Translations under genes and position numbers: made by a program | Source of the DNA: Buxus sempervirens | Taxonomy: Eukaryota; Streptophyta; Magnoliopsida; Buxales; Buxaceae | Reading direction: 5' to 3' | Length of the DNA stretch: 64,000 nt | Assembly: GCA_947561395.2 (NCBI GenBank) | Contig: OX387187.1 | Span: 27,013,829-27,077,828, forward strand | The notes under the pieces: model-generated | Told to the model about the DNA's origin: nothing | Seen by the model: only the letters and a program-made list of their open reading frames with translations | The model's database searches: none | Shown: in pieces, positions 24,495 through 34,259 of the stretch | How the letters are laid out: each line of letters starts with the position of its first letter | Position numbering within the stretch: the first letter of the stretch is position 1

Positions 24495-25230
24495 AGAAGA
24501 TTCGGCATTTTCTATGGAAGCTACTCATGCAAGACCTTCCTACCTCTGAATGTCTTCACCAGAGAATGCACACTCCTATTTTAGAATGTCCTTTACGCCA
24601 TCTAAATGATGAAACTACTGTTCATCTATTTGGGGAGTGCACATTTGCAAGGGTACTATGGTTTGGAGGAATAGGTGGTCATCTTCCACAATGCACAAGT
24701 CACACTCAATTGGAGAATTGGATCATGAGGTCCTTAAAAAACAACAGATGCTGAACACCACAATGGATTACCACCTCTCACAGCAACTGTAGCAAACTTT
24801 ATGTGGACAATATGGAAAACAAGGAACCTAGCTATTTTTGAAGGTAAGGATCCTCATATCATTAAAGCTCTTGCTCTCTTCCATCTATTGTAGGCAAATT
24901 CAAGGAAATTACAATAGCAAACAAGGACTGGATTCAGGATACCAAGGCAATGGATCTTTGTTAGGTGAATACCAACTGCTGAAAGATTCATAAAGATTAA
25001 TTTTGATGGATCATTTTGGGGACAATAACACCTTGCTGCAACAGCAGCAGCTTGTCGCGATGCACAACGTATGTTCCTTAGCGTGGTGACTTTCAAATGT
25101 CAAGCCCCAAACGCCATCTTTGCTGAAGCGGTAGCTTGCGTGGAAGGAATCATGCTTGCTATCTCAATTGGAGCCAAAAAGATAGTGTTAGAAGGTGATT
25201 CTTTCCTAATTATTCAGATCTTACAAAGCC
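24495..25230 (+). pseudogene. LINE ORF2 fragment: rest of zf-RVT and start of RNase H
   Basis: Starts with QKIRHFLWKLLMQDLPTSE, the direct continuation of WRIPC at 15450, then ETTVHLFGECTFARVLWF (zf-RVT). From about 24985 it reads KINFDGSFWGQ, a stop, then AATAAACRDAQRMFLSV and AEAVACVEGIMLAISIGAKK, an RVT_3-type RNase H domain with a GDS motif. It has stops and frame changes. It is interrupted at 25236 by the TRIM inside the RNase H domain. Confidence 0.85.
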
Positions 25231-25348
25231 CAAACTGTAACATCCTGGACACATCCTGGATCCATACCCAGCAAGATATTGTCCACTTTGGGCCCAAAGG
25301 GCCCTCACGGATTCGTTTTCAAGGGATAACACGAAAAAACTTCTCAGT

Positions 25349-25388
25349 GGTCACCCATCCTAGCACTGCTTTCACTTGAGCACGCTTA
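25349..25388 (-). promoter_or_regulatory. 5S rRNA-derived promoter-like sequence in TRIM LTR (left copy)
   Basis: On the minus strand it reads TAAGCGTGCTCAAGTGAAAG, then CAGTGCTAGGATGGGTGACC, matching the region of plant 5S rRNA that contains the Pol III internal control elements. It is decayed relative to real 5S. Family precedent: Cassandra LTRs carry this segment. Confidence 0.75.
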
Positions 25389-26077
25389 ATTTGAGGGTTC
25401 TAAGGAGATTTAGTCCCGTGTTATGCCTTAAAAGGCCTTTCGCTGTGTAAGGGATCACAAGACTGCTTATCGCATCCCCCAGCGTTGTGGGATCCCAATC
25501 ATATGCACATCCTCCCCTGGTAACTCGCCTAGTGAGATTACCCATTCACCCGCCCACTCAGATAGCCAGGATGTCACATACTCCCCTCCATGGGACAACA
25601 CGTCCTCACGTTGGGCCGAACCTCACACTTTCCAGTCGGGGTAGTCTCTGATACCATTTGTAACGACCCAACCCAGCGAGGTATTGTCCGCTTTGGGCCT
25701 AAGCCCGCACGGTTTTGTCCTCAAAAGGCGCCTCACTTGGTTAAGTGTTCTCCCTGACTCTTATACCATACCGGGTATTCATCCATTTCCAATATGGAAT
25801 CGGAGATATCACAATTTCCCTCCCTTCAGAGCTGCACGTCTCCGTTCAATGGCCACATAGAAGTCTGCCAAGCCCTCATGGGTCTACCCTTGTCGATCCA
25901 ACCACCTCCTATGGGCAACGCCAAGACCCACATCAGCTACGAACTACTAGATCCGGAACCATCTCTGATACCATTTGTAATGTCCTGAACTCATACCCAG
26001 CAAGATATTGTCCACTCTGGGCCCAATGGACCCTTACGGATTTGTTCTCAAGGGATAACACAAGAAAACTTCTCAAT

Positions 26078-26118
26078 GGTCACCCATCCTAGCACTGCTC
26101 TCATCCGAACACGCTTAA
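26078..26118 (-). promoter_or_regulatory. 5S rRNA-derived promoter-like sequence in TRIM LTR (right copy)
   Basis: Second copy of the 5S-like segment (AGCACTGCTAGGATGGGTGACC type on the minus strand, with GAGCAGTG in this copy). It lies in the minus-strand 5' LTR. Confidence 0.75.
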
Positions 26119-26312
26119 CTTGAGGGTTCAAAGGAGATTTAGTCCCGTATTATACCTTAAAAGGCCTCTTGCTTTGTAAGGGATCACAAGACTACTTATA
26201 GTATCCCTGAGTGTTGTGGGTTCCCAACCATATGCACATCCTCGCCTGGTAGCTCACCCAATGAGATTACCCATTCACCTGCCCACTCAAACAGCCAAGA
26301 TATCACACAAAC

Positions 26313-26618
26313 ACCAACATTCCTTGGAGGATTGATCACCTAATAGATTAGGCCAAACATCTCGTATGGCAACTTGATTTGATTCTATTCTCCCATGTCT
26401 TCAGAGAAGCCAACTCAGTGGCGGATTGCAAGGCAAATTATGCACTTGATCAAGACTGTTCATGTCTATGGCTAGGCAACCGCCACCTTTTGTAATCCCA
26501 TTATTAAGAGATGATTGGATGGGCCGATCATGGCCACAATGTACTAATCAAATATAACTTTAATATAATACCATTTTCCTTTGTTCTCCCCCCCCCCCCC
26601 CACACACGCCAAAAAAAA
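26313..26618 (+). pseudogene. LINE ORF2 fragment: end of RNase H and 3' tail
   Basis: Reads NIPWRIDHLI, a stop, AKHLVWQLDLILFSHVF, then REANSVADCKANYAL, the C-terminal end of the RNase H domain. A short 3' UTR, a C run, and an A run (26611-26619) adjoining the right TSD copy follow. Confidence 0.82.
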
Positions 26619-26629
26619 AGGTGTGCCTC

Positions 26630-26632
<3 letters not shown>

Positions 26633-26681
<49 letters not shown>
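26633..26681. repeat. (CT)n microsatellite
   Basis: About 24 CT units directly after the LINE TSD. Confidence 0.97.
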
Positions 26682-26683
<2 letters not shown>

Positions 26684-26704
26684 GTGTAACATAAAACACG
26701 TACA

Positions 26705-26871
26705 GCCTATCCCTAACTCATAAAGGCTACTTTAGAGTGCTCATAGCGACTACTTTGGATTATTTTGAGTCTAAAAGGTGGTTGTCTTGAAGTTGTTTGG
26801 TTTATGAATTGGCTAATAGAAGCTTAAAAGACTCATGAATGTTTGCTTTAAATTCAAAAAGCACTTCTTCA
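26705..26871. repeat. Flank duplication, copy 1
   Basis: Shares ordered blocks with 30185-30320: AAAGGCTACTTT, TTTGAAGTTTG-like, ATTGGCTTAGAGAAGCTTAA-like and AATTCCAAAAGCAC. Without the LINE (26886-30115) the two copies lie about 50 bp apart, so this was a local tandem duplication before the LINE landed in it. Confidence 0.6.
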
Positions 26872-26949
26872 CATAAGCTTGAGAAAAAAATTTTTTTTTC
26901 TTTTTTGTTAAGAAAATGACAACCATATATTAATGAAACTAGCCAGTGT

Positions 26950-27500
26950 TTACAAAACGAGGATGAGTATGTCCCAAAAACATCATAAAAAATAGTAGAA
27001 ATAACAACATCTGAAACAGATTTAACCCAAAAACATGAAAAAATATTCAACACAAAATTGGCAAGTTTGTTAGCTGCTGCGTTTGCCTCACGAAAAATAT
27101 AGGAACAGTGCACTTCAGTTAACTCTTCACAGCTAAGAGGAGCCTCTTCTATCGGCCTTGAGATCCTCCAAGGTGTGCTAGTTCTCTTTGCAAAGCATTC
27201 CACCAGTGTTAGAATCACATTCAATCAAGATTTTGTTGCAATTTAGAGAATGCATGCACGAGCTTTAGACCTTCAATTAAGGCACAAGCTTCAGCTACAA
27301 TTGTTGTTGTCCTTCCAATATCATATGCCACAGCTCCCAAAACCTTTCCTTCTGCATTCCTTATAATGGTTCCAATGGCAGCTCTCCCTAGACATCCTCT
27401 CACAGCTCCGTCAATGTTCAGGTTCACCCAATTCTCACACGGTCTTGTCCATCTGATATATAGTTCTTCCTTTCTTTTGTTCTCTTTTGATATCATTCTT
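26950..27500 (-). pseudogene. LINE RNase H domain relic
   Basis: The minus strand reads RPCENWVNLNIDGAVRG, GTIIRNAEGKVLGAVAYDIG and VAEACALIEGLKLVHAF, the plant LINE RNase H (RVT_3) pattern with the NIDGA catalytic Asp. A frameshift near 27225 moves the reading to another frame, which ends EVHCSYIFREANAAANKLAN, the C-terminal RNase H signature with the catalytic REAN region. Non-functional relic. Confidence 0.85.
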
Positions 27501-27570
27501 GTGTCCTCCTATAACATATGTAAAGAAGATTGATAAGTGCAAAGAAGGTTTTTCACTTTCGAATATTACC

Positions 27571-29969
27571 TGTGGGACCATGGAAATCACCCATGTGACC
27601 TCCTAATCATCACACAGAATTCACAAAAACAAGGAGTCAACACCATCCAAGATCTAAGTGTGGATGGACACCAAAGTGTGCATAAAAATGAAAATAGAGC
27701 TAAAGTAGCTCTAATTTGAGGTTTGAACCAGAGATTGGGCAAAGGGGTTAGGTTATGAGTAGGGGAAGGTGTTAGGCATCCTTACTCCTCCACACAAACT
27801 GGTTGTCATATGCTATTCATGCTTAAGCTTGCTTGCAAACAAAGATCACTCAAAAAACCATGTAAAGTAAACAAACATATGTATGACTTTCCTCATGAGG
27901 TGTCCAATGGATTGTGGACTCTCTCTGAGGAAGTATCACCTCCAGGACTTCATGATTAAAGTAAAATCAAAGTAAAATTTGAAGAAAACAAATTAAAGCA
28001 AATCTAAAAAAAAAACAATGCAAGGTTAAGCTATTTGAGCTTGAAAACTTCAATCAATCATAAGTCATTCAATTCTAAATCAAATTGAGTGAAACTAAAA
28101 CTATTTGAAAGGTTATGCGAAGCATAAGATCCAGTAAAAATTTCATTCAAATCTGATTAAAAGCACAATAGATATACTTGCTCAAAACTTCTGTTGTAAC
28201 ATAGAAAAAGTAATGAGTAGCCAACTTTGAAAGCCTATTCGTGGAGATTAGCTTCATATAAATCCTTGAAAATTGGTGTGAATAAATTATGAGGTGCCAT
28301 TTTTCGAATGGTATAGGCTTCACCCAAAACTTCATCCATTTGTGACTTATGTGCTCTCTCAAACATGCTTAGAGGATCACAGATTGACTCTGTAACTTAT
28401 TACTGAGCAATACAGAGTCAATCAAACACACATGACTCAAATCAAAGTGAAAAGCTATGAAATTAATTAGATTTGAAAATAGACTCATAAATGAAGATTT
28501 AGAAATTAAAATCACTCAAATCGGAGTTGAAATGAGCCTTTGGTTCTCAATCAAAGTTACAAGTACAACAATCAGTTCTAATCTGACTCATCAACTTCAA
28601 TCAAATGGTTTGAAAAATCAGCTCTACATAAATTGCTCGAATTTTACAAGATGAAACTAGACTTTCTCACCTTTCACATGCTTCTGAAATCATTCAAAAA
28701 TTCACCCATATGATAAAGTTAGTAATGATCCAAGATAGGGTACATATTCTATCAACATCTGTAAAAAAGAGTGAAAACCGTGACAAAACCAAGTGTGTTT
28801 GTGTTTGATTCACTTGATCTGATTTGAAAAGACTTCAAATGAGTTAAAAATAACCCAGAAATATTTAGGGCATGGATTTGGCTCAAATCTCTCGTTATTT
28901 CGAGAGGGAGAGCCAAATCTACCCAAATTGAAATAGATTTGCTCAAATCAAAGAGATTAGACCATGAGGTCTTCTCTGGAAGATTAAAACCAATTGAAAT
29001 CAACTCAAAAAGTCCTAAGAAATTGATCTAAGGCTTCTGATCTCAGATCTACTATATTGAGCATGGTAGATCTAAGATCTATACCTATTTTGATGAAAAC
29101 AAGTGGATGTATGCATTGAATTGTGTAGGAAAACATATCTTAGGAGGGAATTGAGATCCAATGCTATCAAAAAGCATGGATATATGTAATTCCTCCAGAA
29201 TGAAAGACAAAACATGCACAAACAGCAACCACACACAAATAAACATGAATCATGTAAGTATTTCATGAAAATGGTTCTAAGCCTGAAGGATCTATTCCAA
29301 TACTTATTTCCCCTAGCTCTCTCTTCATGTTTTATGGCTAGAGAGGATGCTTAAGGTACTTTAAGCATGGTTTGGGGTTTCAAACACATCAAAGCCTTAC
29401 ACTACAGAAAGGTAGAAGATGAGAGTGTTTAAATTAAAGAAAAGTAAATGAGAGGTTAGAGAATTACCTTGGTTGATTAAGAGTGCTTGAGTGGAGAATT
29501 GGGCAGAGGTTCCCTTCTTCTTCAAGAGCTCTCAATTTTCAAAATTCCAGCCCTTTGCTAGAGGAGAAACCCTCTATTTATAGGCAAGAGGAGGGGCAAG
29601 GGTGTCCTAAGGGTAGGCCAAAATAGTCATCAAAATCTTTCAAACCGTATGATATATACGGACAAAACAAAGCTTAATAAAAATCATAAGAGGGCTATGG
29701 TTGAAATTTAGTTAGCCTCACATGTGTGTTGCCAATGTGGCAGCCACTTGCACCTCATGAATAAAGCATGATCCAAAACATATAACCAATACGGTCGCAT
29801 CCGTATTATATATACGGACAAAACAAAATAAATTAAAACCGTATAGTATATACAGACATCACAAATTTTAGTGATTTTGAGGTTTTAACACATGTCAAAC
29901 CTCAAGTATTAAATCTTAAACACATTTTCATTATTTTCTCATATTTTAGTGCAATTTGGGGTGTCTACA
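27571..29969 (-). mobile_element. Solo family-A2 LTR, 2399 bp, TSD TTACC/TTACT
   Basis: Runs from TGTGGGACCATGG (27571) to GGGGTGTCTACA (29969), between TTACC (27566-27570) and TTACT (29970-29974). It is colinear with the LTR at 19777-22160: the GGTGTTAGGCATCC block, the CTCTCTTCATGTTTTATGGC block (29320) and the TATA box (29574-29582, -). The conserved block has drifted from ACG to ATG and from ACGG to ATGG at CpG sites, as expected for a methylated older copy. Confidence 0.92.
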
Positions 29970-30184
29970 TTACTTTGTTTTGGGTTCCAGATAACCCAAC
30001 AAATGTTCGCCCATGCCTTTGCTAAGTGTTTTGTAGGAGCTACATTTTCAGCATCCATTTTCATAATGTGATTAAAAACCCATTCCTTGCAGCTCTGATA
30101 ATGATTTGGATTAATCATAAGCTTGAGAATTTAGTTGCATTGAAGCCAAGAGAGGCACACAAACTTTAATCAAAGAGTTAAAGT

Positions 30185-30320
30185 GTCCATAAAGGCTACT
30201 TTTGATTTATCTTGAGTGTTAAAGTTGGTTCTTTTGAAGTTTGGCACTGATTGGCTTAGAGAAGCTTAATTAGAAGAATTAACAAAATTTTTATCGTCAA
30301 TTCCAAAAGCACAACTTTAT
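30185..30320. repeat. Flank duplication, copy 2
   Basis: Counterpart of 26705-26871 on the other side of the second LINE. Confidence 0.6.
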
Positions 30321-30475
30321 ATGTAAGCTGCAGCATTTGAGTTATCGGCACTTTACTAGAGAGGTCCAAGGAATAGTTAGTGGCTTAGCCACCCTCAGGT
30401 GGGTGTGGATGCATGGCTGCTAGTCTGACAAACCTCTTTCACATCACTACAAAATTTTGGAGGATTAGTGGCGAC

Positions 30476-30511
30476 TTATTACCTGCGGTTTCACGAAACC
30501 GCAGGTAATAA
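30476..30511. repeat. Perfect 17-bp subterminal palindrome of the CACTA element
   Basis: Arms at 30476-30492 and 30495-30511 are separated by AC. Subterminal repeats in CACTA elements are TnpA-type binding sites; that role is inferred here. Confidence 0.85.
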
Positions 30512-30599
30512 CGTGTACAGGGGCGCTCCTCACCCGAGCGCCCGAAAACCCACAATTGTCACATTTCAGGTGGCATTTTAACGGCAGTTATTTAGTGAA

Positions 30600-31828
30600 G
30601 TGCCGTAAATAATTTTAGGTGCCCGCCGATGATACTTCATCAAGACCCTTGTTCTCCTCTCCAAATCGAATGGATGAATAGAATGAAGGTCCTGCATTTT
30701 CCCATTAACAAGAATAGAGCGAAAATCCTAAAATCTCGTAGAGAGCCTAACCAAGCTACTTTTGTAAGCTTGATTTCGTTTCAACCTTGAGGCTTCTCTG
30801 TTCTGATTGGAATAGAAGAGCAAGATAAAGTCGAGCAAGATAAGGTCGATCGATCTCGGTTTCACTTGCAGCCAATTAGGTTTTCTCACTCATGTCTTTA
30901 TTGTTGTCTTAATTTGCTTTTGCTTCTAATTTCTTCTTTCCATCTGTCACCACAGATTTGATTGGAATAGAAGAACAAGACAGGGTCGATCAATCTCAGT
31001 CCCACTTGCAGCCGGACATGGTGAGGAACAATGGAGTGTTAAAAACTTATTGCAAATTTAATTATTTAATATTATGTTATTTAAATAAATTGTTCATAGC
31101 ACGAATACACACACGTACATGTGTATTCATCCTTGTGCGCAACCGGTGATTTGCGAAACCCTTGTTGCTGGCTTGCAGTTCCCCGTTCAGTGATCATCAT
31201 CAATTTCTGTAAATCTCGTGTTCGAACACTTCCGGTAAGATGCTCACACCTTTTAACTCTTCTCCTTTCTGTTTTTTTTCTTTTCTTTCTGAAATTTTCT
31301 CATTTTAATTTGGCCCTTATTTTCCCACCATCGTGGCTGCTCTCTCTTTCAGCTCACTCTTTCTTGCGTATAATCTTCATTCTTCGGTGGTAGGAGCACG
31401 TTGGATATCTTGATTCTTCGATTTTTCCCTTTTTGTTCTCACTAATTTTTCTTTTTAATGTATACCGTTAATGGTGTCGGTGTTTTTGGGTTTCCGTTGC
31501 CTTTGTCGATGCATCGTTGGCTTCTTGTTCAACCATTTAGCTTAAATCGTGTCTCGGTCGAATACTGGGGACCTTCTGAATCTCCTGTAACTGTTGCAAA
31601 AGTAGTAATTCTACTTTGGGGTTTTGATTTACTTAAATGAAATTATTTTCGGCAATTTATGATTAGTTTTTGGAATTCTCATCTACCAGGAAGGAGTTGT
31701 TTATTTAGAATGATTGAATGCTATCTTTGTTGGCTAATGTGGATGAGGACGCATATGGTTTGAATGAGGAGGTTCAATGAAGATCAGGAATTGAAGGATG
31801 TGGAATGGGGTTAGTATGAGAAAGGTGT
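30600..31828 (+). other. CACTA interior, left part: leader-like sequence with an internal duplication
   Basis: Non-coding, with UTR- and intron-like composition. A segment of about 65 bp recurs: GATTGGAATAGAAGAGCAAG at about 30799-30870 and GATTGGAATAGAAGAACAAG at about 30959-31015, each followed by GGTCGATC and CACTTGCAGCC. The short ORFs at 30958-31149, 31121-31393 and 31458-31640 have no family signature. Confidence 0.45.
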
Positions 31829-33429
31829 TGTAAAACCCCGGATTTTCCTAAAATAAAATAAATTAAATAAGCCTAAATATTGAGAAGATAGGTATTAATC
31901 TAAGTACATTATATGGTTAAGATTGATGTGAATAATAAAGAGGAGAATTTTTGGAAAAAGATTCAAAGGTTAAGTATGGAATTCCAAGGAAAAGGTATTT
32001 TAGTCATTTCCCAATTAGCCAAATTAAGATATTGAGTAAGTAAATAATTATTAGACTTGAAATAATTAGCTAGACTTAATTTGGGTTAGGTTTGGATTTA
32101 AATAGCAAATTATTGCTTAAAAGTACAAAAAAGGGTATATTGGTGATTATGGTTGATAAGGAGCCTTAAGTTTGAAGATAAAAGGTAGCTTTAGGGTGTT
32201 TTAGTAATATTTTAAAATAAGAAATTTAATTAGCACAAAAATAAATTAAAATAAATCCTTCTCTTATATATAAGACTTAAAAGAGGAGTTAGAAGGAGGG
32301 TTAAGATGGGGAGATTTCCAATTAAGAGTGAGAAGTCTATTTAGAAGTTTTCCTAAACCTAGTAGGGTTTCTACTTAAGAGAGCTTATAAAAGGAGAAGT
32401 CTAAGAAAGGTTTAGGGTTTTTAGCAAGTCCAAAAATAAGGAGGAAAGAGGGGAAAATTCGTGCTTGGGTTTGGGAGAAGAATAAAGGAAAGAATAGAAG
32501 AGAGAAAAGAGAGGGAAGAAGGGAAAAAGGGAGGTGCTGCAGAGGTCCGACCAGCAAACTTTGAGCGACGATCTCCGGAGATCTAGTCGTTGGATCATCA
32601 TGAAATTTGGAGGTTATGATCTATACATGAGATGCTTAAATCTGAACGGTGGAGATTGGATTTGGATGAGTCTAAGGTGGTGCGAATTAACCCAGAAGTT
32701 GGTGGAAAATCGGATTTTGAAAGCAAAAGGAGTTGCAGGGATGGCCGACTAGTCAACTTCGAACGGGGAGATATAAAGATCCAACCGTTGGAATGGGCTG
32801 CAATTTTAGGATTTTGTTCTACTCATGGAGGACTTCAAATTGAACGGTGAAGATCAAAATTTGAGAAGTTTAGAGGGGTCCGGTCGAGCTCCAAAAACGT
32901 GCACAGAAGATGTTCGGAAAAATGTGGGTTCATCAAAAAGGCAAGTAGCAAACACTTGAAACTGGAGGAATTGCATATTTTCTTGTGTTTTGATGATTGA
33001 TCGTATTGGTTCTTAAATTTGATTTCATTGGAAAAGTTAGATGTTTATAAAGTTTCGATTTGGAGATTTGAATCCTTTTTTAGAAGCAAGAAAAATGTTA
33101 TTCATGGGTGGGTTGAATTAGAAAGAAACCCTAGTTAAGTTTTAATTACCAAGATGTGAGTGGCACTGTTTTAAAACCTGGTTTAGTTTATTCGTGGATT
33201 TGGTTTGAATGAATGCATGGTTATTGAATGAATTGTTCTTTGTATTTCTAGGCAAAGACAGTCTGAGGGGTTTTGGTACAATAAATTGGGGATAACTTGG
33301 AAACATGTTAGATTAAATCCAAATTAGGTTTGAATGTGTTCTGGGGGTATTGGGAGACTAGAGAAGTAGTTACAGACCGGAAAAATCCAGCCAGAGTTGG
33401 AGTTTTGGAATTAACAGAGACCTGAAAAA

Positions 33430-33690
33430 CGCAGTGGGTCACCGCTCACTTGGCGCCCACTTAGCGCCCACTTCGGTAGTAGGCGCCCAGAAAATTTGAC
33501 CTGGCGCCGAGCTCGCGCCCACTCAGCGCTCAGCTCGCGCCCACTTAAAACTCTCGCGCCTACCTCTCGCCCTTCTCGCGCCCACTCATCCTCGAGTGAG
33601 CGCCAACCCTAATTTTGATGAGTTGAGCACCGCTCACTCAGGGCTCACTTAGCGCCCACTTCAGGAAATGAGCGCCTAGTTCATTTTCTT
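33430..33690 (+). repeat. GC-rich island of GCGCCCAC / GAGCGCC modules in the family-B LTR
   Basis: A dense run of short variants of GCGCCCACT and GCTCACTTAGCGCC within an AT-rich LTR. Equivalent islands occur at 960-1075, 35625-35870 (-) and 58310-58580 (-). Confidence 0.85.
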
Positions 33691-34007
33691 GCTGAATCTC
33701 ATAATTTAGTAAAACAAAGGGGTTTTTGGATGCTAGAAGATCTTCGACCACTTACCAAAGTATTTATTTACAACCTTAGAGATAAAAATTTACTTATGAG
33801 AACATTGAAGATAGGCCCTTGGATTTCGTAAAAGCTTATGAAGTAGATGTTGGGAAATAATTAGGTGATGTTCGGGATATCAAAACACTGGGGCTTTATT
33901 TTAGTTCTCTTGAATTATACACTGTACGGTACTTGATTGAGATTTATTAAACCCTGTTTGATGGCAAGTTTTGAATTAAGTTGCAAAGATTATTTACTTG
34001 ATTTCTT

Positions 34008-34097
34008 GTGAGTTGATGTTCTGGTTGGAACACTTGTGTGAGTTGATGTTCTGGTTGGAACAATGGTGTGAGTTGATGTTCTGGTTGGAACAACTTG
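34008..34097 (+). repeat. 30-bp unit, three tandem copies
   Basis: GTGAGTTGATGTTCTGGTTG starts at 34008, 34038 and 34068. The sister LTR (57122-60168) has about two diverged copies, so the third arose here recently. Confidence 0.9.
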
Positions 34098-34259
34098 TGA
34101 TGTGTGTACTAAATGCGGAGTTTTAATTGGTTATTTATCGGTTTTGGTTTAGCTTGTCCTGGATCCAGAGTCTAAGCTTAGTAATGTGATGTATATGCTT
34201 TATTGGTATAATGGCATGGCCATGGAGTGTTGCCACGACCGGTGTAGAGCAGCCAGAAA

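Larger units (their letters stand above)
25236..26307 (-). mobile_element. Cassandra-type TRIM with three LTR-like blocks, TSD CAAAC
   Basis: Terminal LTR-like blocks at 25236-25578 (343 bp) and 25976-26307 (332 bp) are clearly related direct repeats. They start TGTAA and end TCACA, with perfect TSDs CAAAC (25231-25235 and 26308-26312). On the minus strand TGGTATCAGAG at 25973-25963 is a PBS for initiator tRNA-Met, and the sequence after the left block (TACTCCCCTCC) is the complement of a polypurine tract. A middle block, 25659-25813 (155 bp), has the same termini and its own PBS complement (25646-25656). Both outer blocks hold 5S-rRNA-like sequence, the mark of Cassandra. No protein is encoded. 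Confidence 0.87.
14584..26618 (+). mobile_element. 5'-truncated L1-type LINE, split by two later insertions
   Basis: Three collinear pieces (14584-15450, 24495-25230, 26313-26618) read as the end of a plant L1 ORF2: the C-terminal RT region, zf-RVT domain, RNase H domain and a terminal A run (26611-26619). The whole is flanked by a 13-bp TSD, AGGTGCGCCTCCC at 14571-14583 and AGGTGTGCCTCCC at 26619-26631 (one mismatch). After subtracting the TG...CA element (15451-24489), the TRIM (25236-26307) and their TSD copies, the LINE is about 1.9 kb, a typical 5'-truncated insertion. Confidence 0.82.
26886..30115 (-). mobile_element. Second 5'-truncated LINE (about 0.8 kb), split by a solo LTR
   Basis: Flanked by a perfect 14-bp TSD, CATAAGCTTGAGAA (26872-26885 and 30116-30129). 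On the minus strand it starts within ORF2 (NHYQSCKEWVFNHIMKM, then AKAWANICWVIWNPKQ), is interrupted by the family-A LTR at 27571-29969, and goes on to an RNase H domain. It ends in a T-rich run on + (26888-26907), which is the poly-A of the minus-strand element. Confidence 0.85.

Noticed and set aside
25349-25388. A true 5S rRNA gene
   Set aside because: Only the internal promoter part is similar, it is decayed, and it lies in a TRIM LTR at the position known for Cassandra.
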